A stretch of DNA of 64,000 nucleotides from Leifsonia sp. Root227 (GCF_001428745.1 NZ_LMIO01000002.1:186001-250000); one strand, 5' to 3'; counted from the stretch's first letter, positions 16,221 through 25,892 are shown. The notes: generated by a model not told the origin, from the letters alone. Made by a program: numbers and translations.

Positions 16221-17552
16221 GTGGAATCCGTACTGCTCTTCGTGCTCGGCGTCGTCATCATCCTGGTGGGCGTCGCGCTGTCGATCGCGCTGCACGAGAT
16301 CGGTCACCTGGTTCCCGCCAAGCTGTTCGGCGTCAAGGTCACGCAGTACATGATCGGCTTCGGCAAGACGCTGTTCTCGTTCCGCCGCGGTGAGACGGAG
16401 TACGGCGTCAAAGCCATCCCGCTCGGCGGCTACATCTCGATGATCGGGATGTTCCCCCCTGGCAAGGAGGGCGGTGCGGGCCGCAACGCCACCACCGGGT
16501 TCATGCAGGCGATGGCCCAGGATGCGCGCACCGCCAGCGCCGAGACCGTGCTGGTCGGCGAGGAGGACCGCACGTTCTACAAGCTGCCGGTGTGGAAGCG
16601 CATCATCATCATGTTCGGCGGCCCGTTCATGAACCTGCTCATCGGCGTCGTGCTCTTCGGCGTGCTGCTGATGGGCTTCGGGACGCCGCAGCAGTCGACA
16701 ACGGTGGCCACGGTGAGCCAGTGCGTCCTCGCATCGAACAGCACCCGCCAGACCTGTGAGGCGAGCGACCCCGCCGCTCCCGCCGCCGCTGCGGGGATCA
16801 AGCCGGGCGACACCATCGTCAGCATCGACGGCACGCCGATCACCAGCTGGGCCCAGTCCACGAAGATCATCCGCGACTCCGCCGACCGCACGCTCTCCGT
16901 CGTGATCAAGCGCGACGGCGAGGAGAAGACGCTCGCGGTCACTCCCAGGACCAACGCGGTCGCCAAGACCGACGCATCCGGAGCCGTCGTGAAGAACGCG
17001 GACGGCACAGTCGCCACCGTCACGGCAGGGTTCGTCGGCATCGGATCGCTGCAGGAGCTCGTGCCGCAGCCGATCACCTCCGTGCTGCCCGCCGTCGGTG
17101 CGCAGACCGGGGCGGTCGTCGGCGTGATCATCCACCTTCCGCAGCGCATGGTCGACGTCTGGAACGCCGCGTTCGGCTCCGGCGAACGCGACCCGAACGG
17201 CCCGGTCAGTCTCGTCGGCATCGGGCGGGCGGCCGGAGAACTCACCGCTCTCGACGGCGTGCCGGTGATCGACAAGGTCTACACGATGATCGGGATCCTC
17301 GCCTCCCTGAACATCGCGCTGTTCGTCTTCAACCTCATCCCGCTGCTTCCGCTCGACGGCGGCCACATCGCCGGAGCGGCCTGGGAGGGCATCCGGCGCG
17401 CCTTCGCCAAGCTGTTCAAGCGTCGCGACCCCGGCCCCGTCGACATGGCCAAACTGATGCCGCTGACCTTCGCGGTCGTCATCGTCCTCGGCGGCATGAG
17501 CGTGCTGCTGATGTACGCGGACATCGTCAAGCCGATCAACCTGTTCGGCTAG
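16221..17552 (+). CDS. rseP: Site-2 intramembrane metalloprotease (M50, RseP/Rip1-like)
   Basis: A 443-residue membrane protease that cuts membrane-anchored proteins such as anti-sigma factors. The zinc motif HEIGH is at residues 25-29 in the first membrane segment, and the third ligand is in the C-terminal [14 protein letters not shown] segment (about 370-383). A PDZ domain lies between, around residues 185-255 ([16 protein letters not shown]). An insert with [20 protein letters not shown] precedes the second membrane segment, as in other actinobacterial Rip1 proteins. It stands between dxr and ispG. Confidence 0.93.
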   Translation: MESVLLFVLGVVIILVGVALSIALHEIGHLVPAKLFGVKVTQYMIGFGKTLFSFRRGETEYGVKAIPLGGYISMIGMFPPGKEGGAGRNATTGFMQAMAQDARTASAETVLVGEEDRTFYKLPVWKRIIIMFGGPFMNLLIGVVLFGVLLMGFGTPQQSTTVATVSQCVLASNSTRQTCEASDPAAPAAAAGIKPGDTIVSIDGTPITSWAQSTKIIRDSADRTLSVVIKRDGEEKTLAVTPRTNAVAKTDASGAVVKNADGTVATVTAGFVGIGSLQELVPQPITSVLPAVGAQTGAVVGVIIHLPQRMVDVWNAAFGSGERDPNGPVSLVGIGRAAGELTALDGVPVIDKVYTMIGILASLNIALFVFNLIPLLPLDGGHIAGAAWEGIRRAFAKLFKRRDPGPVDMAKLMPLTFAVVIVLGGMSVLLMYADIVKPINLFG

Positions 17553-17594
17553 GCAGCGCACACTCCGCGCCCAGCCGGTTCCCAAACAGCCGCG

Positions 17595-17600
17595 TAGGAT
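17595..17600 (+). promoter_or_regulatory. -10 box, leaderless start of ispG
   Basis: TAGGAT, then 7 nt, then GTG 17608. Confidence 0.6.
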
Positions 17601-17607
17601 TGGGGAC

Positions 17608-18762
17608 GTGGCAGCAATCAATCTGGGGATGCCGAAGGTTCCCGAAACACTCGCACCCCGACGCAAGTCCCGTCAGATCAAGGTCGGCAAGGTCCTCGTC
17701 GGAGGAGACGCCCCCATCAGCGTCCAGTCCATGACGACGACGCCGACCACGAACATCAACGCGACCCTGCAGCAGATCGCCGAGCTCACCGCATCCGGCT
17801 GCGACATCGTGCGCGTCGCCGTGCCGAGCCGCGACGACGCGGAAGCGCTGCCGATCATCGCGAAGAAGAGCCAGATCCCGGTGATCGCGGACATCCACTT
17901 CCAGCCCAACTACGTGTACGCGGCCATCGACGCCGGGTGCGCGGCCGTGCGCGTGAACCCGGGCAACATCCGCAAGTTCGACGACCAGGTGGGCAAGATC
18001 GCCGCCGCTGCCAAGGCGGCGGGCGTCTCGCTCCGCATCGGCGTGAACGCCGGCTCCCTGGAGCCCAGCCTGCTGCAGAAGTACGGCAAGGCCACCCCGG
18101 AAGCGCTCGTGGAGAGCGCCGTCTGGGAGGCGAGCCTGTTCGAGGAGCACGACTTCCACGACTTCAAGATCTCGGTCAAGCACAACGACCCCATCGTCAT
18201 GGTCAAGGCGTACCGGCTCCTCGCCGAGCGCGGCGACTGGCCGCTGCACCTCGGCGTGACGGAGGCGGGGCCGGAGTTCCAGGGCACGATCAAGTCGGCC
18301 ACGGCGTTCGGCATCCTGCTCTCCGAGGGCATCGGAGACACCATCCGCGTCTCGCTGTCGGCACCGCCTGCGCAGGAGGTCAAGGTCGGCCTGCAGATCC
18401 TGCAGTCGCTCAATCTGCGCGAGCGCAAGCTCGAGATCGTCTCCTGCCCGAGCTGCGGACGCGCCCAGGTGGATGTGTACAAGCTCGCCAACGACGTCAC
18501 CTCGGGGCTCGAGGGCATGAGCGTTCCGCTGCGCGTCGCCGTCATGGGCTGCGTCGTCAACGGGCCGGGCGAGGCACGCGAGGCCGACCTGGGGGTCGCC
18601 TCCGGAAACGGCAAGGGCCAGATCTTCGTCAAGGGCCAGGTCATCAAGACCGTGCCGGAGGCCGAGATCGTGCAGACCCTTATCGACGAGGCCAACCGGA
18701 TCGCCGCCGAGATGCCGGACGCCACCTCGGGCGAACCGACCGTGACGGTCGGCGCGCACTAG
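17608..18762 (+). CDS. ispG: 4-hydroxy-3-methylbut-2-enyl diphosphate synthase
   Basis: A 384-residue [4Fe-4S] enzyme that converts MEcPP to HMBPP in the MEP pathway. The TIM-barrel part starts with [17 protein letters not shown] near residue 33. Cluster cysteines are in [13 protein letters not shown] and [11 protein letters not shown]; the following Glu is the fourth ligand of the family. Length is normal for the two-domain bacterial form. GTG 17608 with TAGGAT 7 nt upstream suggests its own leaderless transcript although it follows rseP. Confidence 0.96.
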   Translation: MAAINLGMPKVPETLAPRRKSRQIKVGKVLVGGDAPISVQSMTTTPTTNINATLQQIAELTASGCDIVRVAVPSRDDAEALPIIAKKSQIPVIADIHFQPNYVYAAIDAGCAAVRVNPGNIRKFDDQVGKIAAAAKAAGVSLRIGVNAGSLEPSLLQKYGKATPEALVESAVWEASLFEEHDFHDFKISVKHNDPIVMVKAYRLLAERGDWPLHLGVTEAGPEFQGTIKSATAFGILLSEGIGDTIRVSLSAPPAQEVKVGLQILQSLNLRERKLEIVSCPSCGRAQVDVYKLANDVTSGLEGMSVPLRVAVMGCVVNGPGEAREADLGVASGNGKGQIFVKGQVIKTVPEAEIVQTLIDEANRIAAEMPDATSGEPTVTVGAH

Positions 18763-18819
18763 GCCACGCAAATCCTCATCTCCACAGGCCCGTCATAGGC
18801 GACGCATAGCCGCGCGATC

Positions 18820-18825
18820 TACCGT
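18820..18825 (+). promoter_or_regulatory. -10 box, leaderless start of the SGNH hydrolase gene
   Basis: TACCGT, then 6 nt, then ATG 18832. Confidence 0.55.
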
Positions 18826-18831
18826 GCGGTC

Positions 18832-19509
18832 ATGGGCGTCTCCCTGGTGGTCAGACTGTCGGCCTTCTCGGCCGGGCTGGCGCTCGCGTTCGTGTCCGTC
18901 GCATCCGGTGCAGAGGCGGCGCCCGCGATCGTCTCCCGCGTCACGGACGCGACGGCGGACGGCCCCGTGGTGGTCGCGATCGGCGACTCGATCATGGAGG
19001 GACACGGCCTCGACCCGTCCGACGCCTGGCCGGCGCTGCTGGCGGGGGAGGACGGCTGGCGGCTCAGCAACCTCGCCAGCGACGGCTCGGGCTTCGTGAC
19101 GGTCGGCGACAACGGCGACACCTTCGCCGACCAGGTGCACGCTGCCGTGGCCCTGCATCCGGCGGTCGTCATCGTTTCCGGCAGCAGCAACGACCTGGGC
19201 GAATCGGATGCGGCGATCGCGCGGGCGACGGACGGTGCGCTGACCGCGCTGAGGGCCGCCCTTCCGCACGCCGAGATCCTCGCCGTGAGCCCGGTCTGGA
19301 ACGACACTGCCGAGCCTGACCAGTTGCGCACGATCGACGCCGATGTGGTCACGGCCGCCCGGACGATCGGCGCGATCGACCTCGACATCGGCCAGCCGCT
19401 CGATGGACAGCGCGACCTCCTCCAGGCCGACGACGTGCATCCGACAGCGGAGGGCCAGGCCGTGATCGCCGCCGCCGTCGAGCGGGCACTCGGGCGGCCG
19501 GCGGCCTGA
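18832..19509 (+). CDS. Secreted SGNH/GDSL hydrolase
   Basis: A 225-residue exported esterase or lipase of the SGNH family. A signal peptide ends near AEAAP (about residue 29). Block I is AIGDSIMEGHG with the catalytic Ser, block III is SGSSNDLG with Asn, and block V is ADDVHPTAEG with Asp and His. Block II Gly is probably in LASDGSGF. The substrate cannot be read from sequence; cell-envelope esters are possible. It is convergent with the ribonuclease gene. Confidence 0.85.
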   Translation: MGVSLVVRLSAFSAGLALAFVSVASGAEAAPAIVSRVTDATADGPVVVAIGDSIMEGHGLDPSDAWPALLAGEDGWRLSNLASDGSGFVTVGDNGDTFADQVHAAVALHPAVVIVSGSSNDLGESDAAIARATDGALTALRAALPHAEILAVSPVWNDTAEPDQLRTIDADVVTAARTIGAIDLDIGQPLDGQRDLLQADDVHPTAEGQAVIAAAVERALGRPAA

Positions 19510-19546
19510 CCGCGGCCGCGGGACCGGAGGCGCGGGACCGGCGCCG

Positions 19547-20974
19547 TCAGACGGCGACCAGCTCCACCTTGCCGTTCGGGATGCTCACCGACAGCAGGCG
19601 AACGCGCACCACCGTTCCCGGCAGCACGGTGTCCGGCCTCGGCATCGAGGCGACGACGGCCGGGTCGGCGAGTTGCACCGTCATGTCGCCGTTCCTGATC
19701 GCGAGCACGGTGGCGTCGAACTCGTCGCCGATCCTGCCGCTGAGCAGGGCGGCCTCCACCCTGTCCACGCTCGCCGCGCCGAGCTGGGACGCCACTCGCG
19801 ACGTCGCCCCCATGATCGCAGGCAGCTCTCCGAGCGACGCCGTCGCCCACTCCGGTGGTGTCCGCCCTGCGCACAGCGCCTCGCAGATCACCAGCACCCA
19901 GCGGTCGACGAGTCTGCGCAGCGGGGCCGTCGTGTGCGCATACGGTGCGGCGACGGCCGACTGCAGCGGGTCGGCAGGCGCAGTGCCGTCCATCACGACG
20001 TAGCCCGCGCCACGGAAGAGCCCTGTGGCCGCCTGCATCACCGCGAGGGCGCGGGGGTCGTGGTGGTCCAGCGTGCGCAGATACTCGCCGTAGGAGACGT
20101 CCTGGGGCCAGGGGAGGCCCAGTGCGGTGGTCTGGGCGCGGAACGCGGCGACGGCGTCGTCGGTCGGCGGCGGCATCGTGCGCAGAATGCCGACGCGCGC
20201 GTCCAGCATCAGCCGGGCGGCCGCCATCCCGGTCAGCAGCGAGATCTGCGCGTTCCACTCCTCGACGGGCAGCGACGCCCGCCGTTCGAGCGTGTACGCG
20301 CCGTCACGGAAGACGATCTCCTCGTCCGGCGCGTTCAGGCTGGCGCCACCTCGCTCCCGCTCGCACTGGATGCGCAGCAGCCCCACCTCGCGCAGCAGCA
20401 GGAGCGTCTCCGGTCCTGAGCCGTCGTCGATGGCGGCCTGCGCCTCCTGATACGACCACTGGCGGCGCGACCGGATGCCGGCTCGCGCGACGGAGACGGC
20501 CAGCTCCTGCCCGTCCTCGCCGAGCGTCAGTTCCCAGACGAACGCCCCGCGATCCACCCCGGGGAGCAGGGAGCCGGCGTGCTCTCCGATCGCGGCAGGG
20601 TGCAACGGGATGCGTCCGTCCGCCGCGTAGACCGTCTGGCCTCTGGTGCGCGCCTCCGTGTCGACGGCGCCGCCGGGACGCACGAGCGCAGGGACGTCGG
20701 CGATGGCGTAGCGCACGAGGAAGCCGGCGCCAGCCCGCTCGATGTGGACGGCCTGGTCGAGGTCGGTCGATCCGACGGGGTCGACCGTGAGGAACTCGAC
20801 CGCGGTCAGATCGCGGTCGGGCAGCGAGATCGTGCTCGCCGCCGCTTCCGCCTCCCTGTCGACGGGCGCAGGGAAGCCGTCCGGCAGACTCAGCGCCGTG
20901 CGGAGCTCAGCCAGCGCCGTCGCGAGCTCGCTCTGAGCGGCGGACGCGGTGACGTGCGTTCTGCGGTCAGGCAT
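19547..20974 (-). CDS. RNase II/R family (RNB domain) protein
   Basis: A 475-residue protein whose core is an RNB exoribonuclease domain. The catalytic Asp cluster is in TVDPVGSTDLDQAVHIER (about residue 65), where the last Asp of the usual DLDD is Gln, as often seen in this actinobacterial group. YAIADVPALVRPGG and a C-terminal S1-like segment are visible. It lacks the N-terminal cold-shock domains of full RNase R. ATG 20974 lies 6 nt after TAGGGT. Expected to degrade RNA 3' to 5'. Confidence 0.85.
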   Translation of the reverse strand: MPDRRTHVTASAAQSELATALAELRTALSLPDGFPAPVDREAEAAASTISLPDRDLTAVEFLTVDPVGSTDLDQAVHIERAGAGFLVRYAIADVPALVRPGGAVDTEARTRGQTVYAADGRIPLHPAAIGEHAGSLLPGVDRGAFVWELTLGEDGQELAVSVARAGIRSRRQWSYQEAQAAIDDGSGPETLLLLREVGLLRIQCERERGGASLNAPDEEIVFRDGAYTLERRASLPVEEWNAQISLLTGMAAARLMLDARVGILRTMPPPTDDAVAAFRAQTTALGLPWPQDVSYGEYLRTLDHHDPRALAVMQAATGLFRGAGYVVMDGTAPADPLQSAVAAPYAHTTAPLRRLVDRWVLVICEALCAGRTPPEWATASLGELPAIMGATSRVASQLGAASVDRVEAALLSGRIGDEFDATVLAIRNGDMTVQLADPAVVASMPRPDTVLPGTVVRVRLLSVSIPNGKVELVAV

Positions 20975-20980
20975 ACGGCC

Positions 20981-20986
20981 ACCCTA
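20981..20986 (-). promoter_or_regulatory. -10 box, leaderless start of the RNB gene
   Basis: TAGGGT on the minus strand, 6 nt before ATG 20974. Confidence 0.6.
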
Positions 20987-21055
20987 TTCCGGGGTGGATG
21001 CGCGTCCAGTGGCCGGCATCCACGTGCTGAAACATCGGCCACTGTCGCCGACGTC

Positions 21056-21061
21056 TAACAT
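21056..21061 (+). promoter_or_regulatory. -10 box, leaderless start of proS
   Basis: TAACAT, then 6 nt, then GTG 21068. Confidence 0.6.
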
Positions 21062-21067
21062 GGAACG

Positions 21068-22834
21068 GTGCCTACACGCCTGACGAACTATTTCCTCCGC
21101 ACCCTCCGTGAAGACCCCTCCGACGCCGAGGTCACCAGCCACAGGCTGCTGGTTCGCGCCGGATACATCCGGCGGCAGGCGCCAGGCATCTTCGCGTGGC
21201 TGCCGCTCGGCCTGCGCGTGAAGGCCAAGATCGAGGCGATCATCCGCGAGGAGATGTCCGCGGCGGGGGCGCACGAGGTGCACTTCCCCGCCCTGCTGCC
21301 GCGCGAACCGTACGAGGTCACCGGCCGGTGGGAGGAGTACGGCGACGGCCTGTTCCGCCTGCAGGACCGCAAGGGCGCCGACTACCTGCTCGCGCCGACG
21401 CACGAAGAGGCGTTCACGCTGCTCGTGAAGGACCTCTATTCGAGCTACAAGGATCTGCCCCTGGCGATCTACCAGATCCAGGACAAGTACCGCGACGAGG
21501 CACGCCCCCGCGCCGGTCTCCTGCGCGGCCGCGAGTTCACGATGAAGGACGCGTACACGTTCGACTACACGGATGCGGGGCTCGACGCCAGCTACCAGTC
21601 GCAGCGCGACGCGTACGAGCGCATCTTCACCAGGCTCGGGCTCTCGTACGTGATCGTGCAGGCGGACGCCGGCGCGATGGGAGGCTCCCGCAGCGAGGAG
21701 TTCCTGCACCCGACCGCGGTCGGCGAGGACACCTTCGTGCGCTCGGAGGGCGGATACGCGGCCAACGTCGAGGCGTTCACCACGCTCGCGCCCCCGGCGC
21801 GCTCGTACGAGAAGCTGACGCCCCAGGAAGTGCTCGACACTCCGAACACGCCGACCATCCAGACTCTGGTCGACGTGGCGAACGAGAAGCACCCCCGGCC
21901 CGACGGCCGCGCCTGGACCGCAGCGGACACGCTCAAGAACGTCGTGCTCGCGGTGACGCACCTGGACGGCACGCGGGAGCTGGTCGTCGTCGGCCTGCCC
22001 GGTGACCGCGAGGTCGAGCTGAAGCGTGCGGAGGTGGCCTTCGCGCCCGGCGAGGTCGAGCCGGCGACGGAAGCGGACTTCCAGAAGCACCCCGGCCTCG
22101 TGAAGGGCTACATCGGCCCGTGGGGTGTTGACGGCGCCGTGCTCGGCGAGGAGTCGGCCACGGGCATCCGGTATCTGGTCGACCCTCGTGTGGTGGACGG
22201 TTCCGGCTGGATCACCGGCGCGAACATCGACGGCAAGCACGTCTTCGGCCTGGTGGCCGGCCGCGACTTCGCCTGGGACGGCACGGTGGAGGTGGCCGAG
22301 GTCAAGGAGGGCGACCCCGCACCGGACGGCTCAGGTCCCGTCGAGCTCGCCCGCGGGATGGAGATCGGTCACGTCTTCCAGCTCGGGCGCAAGTACGCCG
22401 ACGCGTTCGGCCTCAAGGTGCTCGACGAGAACGGCAAGCTCGTCACGGTCACGATGGGTTCGTACGGCATCGGCGTCACGCGCATCCTGGCGATCATCGC
22501 GGAGGAGAACAACGACGACAAGGGCCTGATCTGGCCGGAGTCGGTCGCGCCGTTCGACGTGCACGTCGTCGCAGCCGGCCGCGATCAGCTCGCGTTCGAC
22601 GTGGCAGAGCAGGTGACGGCTTCGCTGGAGGCCGCCGGCCGCGAGGTGCTGCTCGACGACCGCCCGAAGGTCTCGCCCGGCGTCAAGTTCGGCGACGCGG
22701 AGCTCATCGGCGTTCCGCACGTGCTCGTGGTCGGCCGCGGCGCGGCGGACGGCGAGGTCGAGCTCTGGGACCGCCGCACCGGCTCCCGCGAGACGCTCCC
22801 CATCGCCGACGCGCTCGCCGCCCTGGGGGCGTAG
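21068..22834 (+). CDS. proS: Prolyl-tRNA synthetase
   Basis: A 588-residue class II synthetase charging tRNA-Pro. Motif 1 is near [20 protein letters not shown] (about residue 39), motif 2 is [20 protein letters not shown] (about residue 142) and motif 3 is [18 protein letters not shown] (about residue 464). A YbaK-like editing insert lies between motifs 2 and 3, making it the long bacterial form. The C-terminal anticodon-binding domain follows. Start is GTG 21068, apparently leaderless. It is followed by palindrome F. Confidence 0.97.
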   Translation: MPTRLTNYFLRTLREDPSDAEVTSHRLLVRAGYIRRQAPGIFAWLPLGLRVKAKIEAIIREEMSAAGAHEVHFPALLPREPYEVTGRWEEYGDGLFRLQDRKGADYLLAPTHEEAFTLLVKDLYSSYKDLPLAIYQIQDKYRDEARPRAGLLRGREFTMKDAYTFDYTDAGLDASYQSQRDAYERIFTRLGLSYVIVQADAGAMGGSRSEEFLHPTAVGEDTFVRSEGGYAANVEAFTTLAPPARSYEKLTPQEVLDTPNTPTIQTLVDVANEKHPRPDGRAWTAADTLKNVVLAVTHLDGTRELVVVGLPGDREVELKRAEVAFAPGEVEPATEADFQKHPGLVKGYIGPWGVDGAVLGEESATGIRYLVDPRVVDGSGWITGANIDGKHVFGLVAGRDFAWDGTVEVAEVKEGDPAPDGSGPVELARGMEIGHVFQLGRKYADAFGLKVLDENGKLVTVTMGSYGIGVTRILAIIAEENNDDKGLIWPESVAPFDVHVVAAGRDQLAFDVAEQVTASLEAAGREVLLDDRPKVSPGVKFGDAELIGVPHVLVVGRGAADGEVELWDRRTGSRETLPIADALAALGA

Positions 22835-22842
22835 CGCGCGAC

Positions 22843-22891
22843 TCGTGCGAAAGGTGCGGTCTCGCGTGCCGCGACCGCACCTTTCGCACGA
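22843..22891 (+). repeat. 49-bp palindrome, family 2, copy F
   Basis: A perfect inverted repeat; complementarity extends to 21 bp per arm (22841-22861, 22873-22893) around an 11-nt loop. It aligns without gaps to copy G at 23902. It sits 7 bp after the proS stop and may act as its terminator. Confidence 0.8.
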
Positions 22892-22964
22892 GTCCACAGG
22901 GCGGGTTGTCCACAGAAGCCGAGGCCGCGCGGGCTCGGCTGTCCATTTCGGCAACGGTGGATGC

Positions 22965-24035
22965 ATGACTCAGTCACGCGCACTCCCACACCAACTCGTC
23001 AACGCACCGTTCGCCACCGCTGTGGCCATCGCGCTCGATGTGGCGCCGCGACGCCTCCGAGCGCTGGATGTGCAGCATCCGTTCCGCGGGGTCAACAGCA
23101 CGAGCGCGGTCGAGACGATGCTGGAGCGGGCGACGGCATACCGGTCACGGATGCTGCCGGGCCAGGTCTTCAGCCACGAGACCGCCGCCGCCGTGTACGG
23201 GATGCCGTTCTCTGGCGCCGAGCGGGGGACCGAGCTGCACGTGAGCGTTGCCTTTCCGCGCACCCCGCCGCGCACCAGAGGCGTTCGCGGACACAGCATC
23301 AGCATGGTCGACCAGCGGAGCGTCCGCGGGCTGCCCGTCTGCTCCCCTGTACAGGTGTGGCGGCAGCTCGCCGCTTCGTTGTCCGGACCGGAGCTGACCG
23401 CTGTCGGCGACCATATCGTCGGCGCTCGGGCGCGCCATGCGCTGGCGACGATCGACGAACTGCGCGCGACCGCTGCCGTGCCGAGTCGCATTCCCGGCGC
23501 TGCTGCGCTGCGCTGGGCGGCCGAGCGCATCCGGTTCGGAGCGGACTCGCGGCCGGAGACCCTGCTGCGGCTGGCGTTGGTCGAGGCGGGGCTGGGGGAG
23601 CCCGCCGTGAACCCGCCCGTCTTCGTCGGAGCGCGGCTCGTGCATCCCGATCTCGTCTACTTCGACGAGCGGTTGATCCTGGAGTACGAGGGCGACGGTC
23701 ACCGCACGGACGCCGCGCAATGGCACGCCGACATCGGGCGGCACGATGCGATGGTCGACTCGGGGTGGCGCGTCGTCCGCGTCACGCGATGCGACCTGTT
23801 CGCGGATCGCCCGGCGTTCCTGCTGCGCGTGGCCGAGCTGCTGTCCGCTCGTGCGGTCGGCGCGGTGCTCGTGCGGTCGGCGCGGTGCCGCGGCGGACGT
23901 CTCGTGCACAAGGTGCGGTGCGTGCGCTCCCGACCGCACCTTTTGCACGACGCGTGCCGGGCTAGAGGCGGACGGCGACCGCGCGCACGCACCAGAACAC
24001 GCCGTAGGCGATCAGGCCGACGGCGATCAGGATGA
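22965..24035 (+). CDS. DUF559 (restriction-endonuclease-like fold) protein with a frameshifted tail
   Basis: A 356-residue protein. The N-terminal ~80 residues resemble the winged-helix region of AbiEi-like proteins (FSHETAAAVYGMPF). The C-terminal DUF559 domain, related to Vsr-type nucleases, includes LVHPDLVYFDERLILEYEGD, HADIGRHDAM and SGWRVVRVTRCDLF. A 20-bp tandem duplication at 23847-23886 shifts the frame after LLSARAVGAV, adding an Arg-rich tail read through palindrome G and overlapping the convergent gene by 74 bp. Without the duplication the frame would stop at 23965 after 326 residues. Function is unknown; a nuclease role is inferred from the fold. Confidence 0.75.
   Translation: MTQSRALPHQLVNAPFATAVAIALDVAPRRLRALDVQHPFRGVNSTSAVETMLERATAYRSRMLPGQVFSHETAAAVYGMPFSGAERGTELHVSVAFPRTPPRTRGVRGHSISMVDQRSVRGLPVCSPVQVWRQLAASLSGPELTAVGDHIVGARARHALATIDELRATAAVPSRIPGAAALRWAAERIRFGADSRPETLLRLALVEAGLGEPAVNPPVFVGARLVHPDLVYFDERLILEYEGDGHRTDAAQWHADIGRHDAMVDSGWRVVRVTRCDLFADRPAFLLRVAELLSARAVGAVLVRSARCRGGRLVHKVRCVRSRPHLLHDACRARGGRRPRARTRTRRRRSGRRRSG
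23847..23886 (+). repeat. Perfect 20-bp tandem duplication inside the DUF559 gene
   Basis: The unit GCTCGTGCGGTCGGCGCGGT occurs twice in direct succession (23847-23866, 23867-23886). Since 20 is not a multiple of three, it changes the reading frame of the 3' end. Confidence 0.9.
23902..23950 (+). repeat. 49-bp palindrome, family 2, copy G
   Basis: The 18-nt arms (23902-23919, 23933-23950) pair with one mismatch. It aligns gap-free with copy F, and the stem pair at positions 7/43 changes from G-C in F to A-T in G. It lies within the 3' end of the DUF559 frame and just before the end of the convergent DUF1206 gene. Confidence 0.8.
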
Positions 24036-24750
24036 GCAGGAAGACGCCGAACGGGAGCTGGGTCAGCGACTTCAGCGCGCCGTCGAGGCCGCTCGCCTTG
24101 CCGGGGTCGAACGTCACGGCGCCGGCGACCACGAGGCCGCCGACGATGCCGAGGGCGACCCCCTTGGAGATGTAGCCGACGCGGCCGAGGGTCGTGGTGA
24201 CGCCGGCCAGTGCGTTCGGGGGAAGGCGGAGGCCGCGCTCGAAGCGGTGGGTGGCCCCGTTGACGATGAAGCCGATGCCGACCCCGACGATCGCGAGGCC
24301 GATGGCGGCGAGCAGGAACACGCCGCCCGGCAGCGAGAGCAGGCGCGAGCTGGCGGACGTCTCGGACGAGGACGCGTCGGAGCGGCCACCGGCCGCGATG
24401 CCGATCGCGGTCACGGCGAGCACGGCGTACACGACGCCCTTGGCGATCTCCACGACGCGGGTGGTCGCCTTGGGTGCAACGATCGTCTGCAGGATCTGCC
24501 AGAGTGCGAGCGCGATCAGACCGACGATCACCGCCCAGACGACGAACAGGCCGCCAGGCACAGCGACGAGCGCCTGCAGGGCGCCGGACTGGTCGGCGTC
24601 GCCGCCCCCTCCAGCGCCGAAAGCGACCGCCAGGGCGATGGCGCCGATCAGGATGTGCAGGATGCCGATGGCCGCGTTTCCGACCCTGGCGAGGATGCGG
24701 ACAGCCGGGATGCGCTCGACGCGCCTGGCCGCAGACGTGGGGGAGGTCAT
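23962..24750 (-). CDS. DUF1206 family membrane protein
   Basis: A 262-residue protein with six predicted membrane segments arranged as three repeated pairs, the pattern of DUF1206. Each repeat carries a similar Gly-rich segment (LARVGNAAIGILHILIGAIA, IAKGVVYAVLAVTAIGIAAG, GRVGYISKGVALGIVGGLVV). The start is ATG 24750, 7 nt after TACCGT; longer frames run into the nusA promoter. No biochemical role is known for the family. It is divergent from nusA and occupies the place where rimP is usually found. Confidence 0.82.
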   Translation of the reverse strand: MTSPTSAARRVERIPAVRILARVGNAAIGILHILIGAIALAVAFGAGGGGDADQSGALQALVAVPGGLFVVWAVIVGLIALALWQILQTIVAPKATTRVVEIAKGVVYAVLAVTAIGIAAGGRSDASSSETSASSRLLSLPGGVFLLAAIGLAIVGVGIGFIVNGATHRFERGLRLPPNALAGVTTTLGRVGYISKGVALGIVGGLVVAGAVTFDPGKASGLDGALKSLTQLPFGVFLLILIAVGLIAYGVFWCVRAVAVRL

Positions 24751-24757
24751 GATCCGA

Positions 24758-24763
24758 ACGGTA
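24758..24763 (-). promoter_or_regulatory. -10 box, leaderless start of the DUF1206 gene
   Basis: TACCGT on the minus strand, 7 nt before ATG 24750. Confidence 0.55.
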
Positions 24764-24792
24764 CCCCCGTTCCGGCCGGTCGGATCATCGGG

Positions 24793-24831
24793 TACCGTAG
24801 TTAGTCGAGTCCGTCGCGCTGAACGCGACGG
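24793..24831 (+). promoter_or_regulatory. nusA promoter and leader hairpin
   Basis: TACCGT at 24793-24798 is a likely -10 box. The leader contains a perfect 8-bp hairpin (24811-24818 with 24824-24831, CCGTCGCG, 5-nt loop) and a strong AGAGGAGG ribosome site at 24844. In many bacteria the nusA leader is a site of autoregulation; that role here is inference. Confidence 0.5.
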
Positions 24832-24856
24832 CGAGATCTGAATAGAGGAGGCCGGC

Positions 24857-25864
24857 ATGGACATCGACCTCAGCGTCTTGCGTCTCATGGAACGCGAGCG
24901 AGAGATTCCCTTCGACGAGCTGGTGCAGATCATCGAGCAGGCGATTCTGACCGCCTACCTGAAGCACACAGACCAGGCCGACCACCGCCACGGGCACACG
25001 GAAGAGCCGCCGGCCGCCAGGGTGCACCTGGACAGGAAGACCGGTCACGTCACCGTCTACGTCCCGGAGAAGGACGAAGAGGGCAACGTCATCGGCGAGG
25101 CGGAGGACAGCCCGAGCGACTTCGGCCGCATCGCAGCGTTCGCCGCGAAGCAGGTCATCAACCAGCGGCTCCGCGACATCGCCGACGACGCGGTGCTCGG
25201 CGAGTTCCGTGGTCGGGAGGGCGACATCGTCGCCGGCGTCATCCAGCAGGGTCCGAACCCGAGGATGATCCACGTCGACCTCGGCAGCGTCGAGGCGATC
25301 CTGCCGCCGGAGGAGCAGGTGCCAGGCGAGGAGTACACGCACGGGTCGCGCATCCGGGTGTACGTGACCAGTGTGTCGAAGGGGCTGAAGGGTCCGCAGA
25401 TCACGGTCTCGCGCACCCACCCGGCGCTCGTGCGCAAGCTGTTCGCGCTCGAGGTCCCCGAGATCGCCAGCGGTGTGGTCGAGATCGTCTCGCTCGCCCG
25501 TGAGGCCGGTCACCGCACCAAGATCGCGGTGCGCGCGACCGAGCCCGGCGTGAACGCCAAGGGCGCGTGCATCGGCGAGCTCGGCCAGCGGGTCAGGGCC
25601 GTGACCGCAGAGCTGAACAATGAGAAGATCGACATCGTCGACTACTCGCCGGATCTGGCAACGTTCGTGTCCAGTGCTCTGTCGCCCGCCAAGGTGACCA
25701 GCGCCTTCGTCATCGACGAATCGCTGAAGGCCGTCCGCGCGCTCGTGCCCGACTACCAGCTCTCGCTCGCCATCGGCAAGGAGGGCCAGAACGCCCGTCT
25801 CGCCGCGAAGCTGACGGGCGCGAAGATCGACATCCAGCCGGACTCGATCCTGGACAAAGAATGA
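24857..25864 (+). CDS. nusA: Transcription termination/antitermination factor NusA
   Basis: A 335-residue NusA of the short actinobacterial type, without the C-terminal acidic repeats of enterobacteria. The N-terminal RNA polymerase-binding domain ([20 protein letters not shown]) is followed by an S1 domain near residues 110-180 and two KH domains, the latter with [14 protein letters not shown] and [13 protein letters not shown]. It binds RNA polymerase to control pausing and termination. It heads the nusA-ylxR-infB-rbfA unit. Its last 11 codons are repeated after the stop (see 25945-25980). Confidence 0.96.
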   Translation: MDIDLSVLRLMEREREIPFDELVQIIEQAILTAYLKHTDQADHRHGHTEEPPAARVHLDRKTGHVTVYVPEKDEEGNVIGEAEDSPSDFGRIAAFAAKQVINQRLRDIADDAVLGEFRGREGDIVAGVIQQGPNPRMIHVDLGSVEAILPPEEQVPGEEYTHGSRIRVYVTSVSKGLKGPQITVSRTHPALVRKLFALEVPEIASGVVEIVSLAREAGHRTKIAVRATEPGVNAKGACIGELGQRVRAVTAELNNEKIDIVDYSPDLATFVSSALSPAKVTSAFVIDESLKAVRALVPDYQLSLAIGKEGQNARLAAKLTGAKIDIQPDSILDKE

Positions 25865-25892
25865 GGTCGGGATGGATGACGATCTTCGCGCC
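25817..25892. repeat. Quasi-palindrome spanning the nusA stop codon
   Basis: Arm 25817-25836 (inside nusA, GGCGCGAAGATCGACATCCA) and arm 25873-25892 are complementary at 19 of 20 positions, with a 36-nt loop that contains the nusA stop codon. Confidence 0.75.

Noticed and set aside
19511-19546. Repeated GCGGGACCGG between the SGNH hydrolase and ribonuclease genes
   Set aside because: Two short copies in a very GC-rich spacer; no stable stem comparable to the palindrome families.
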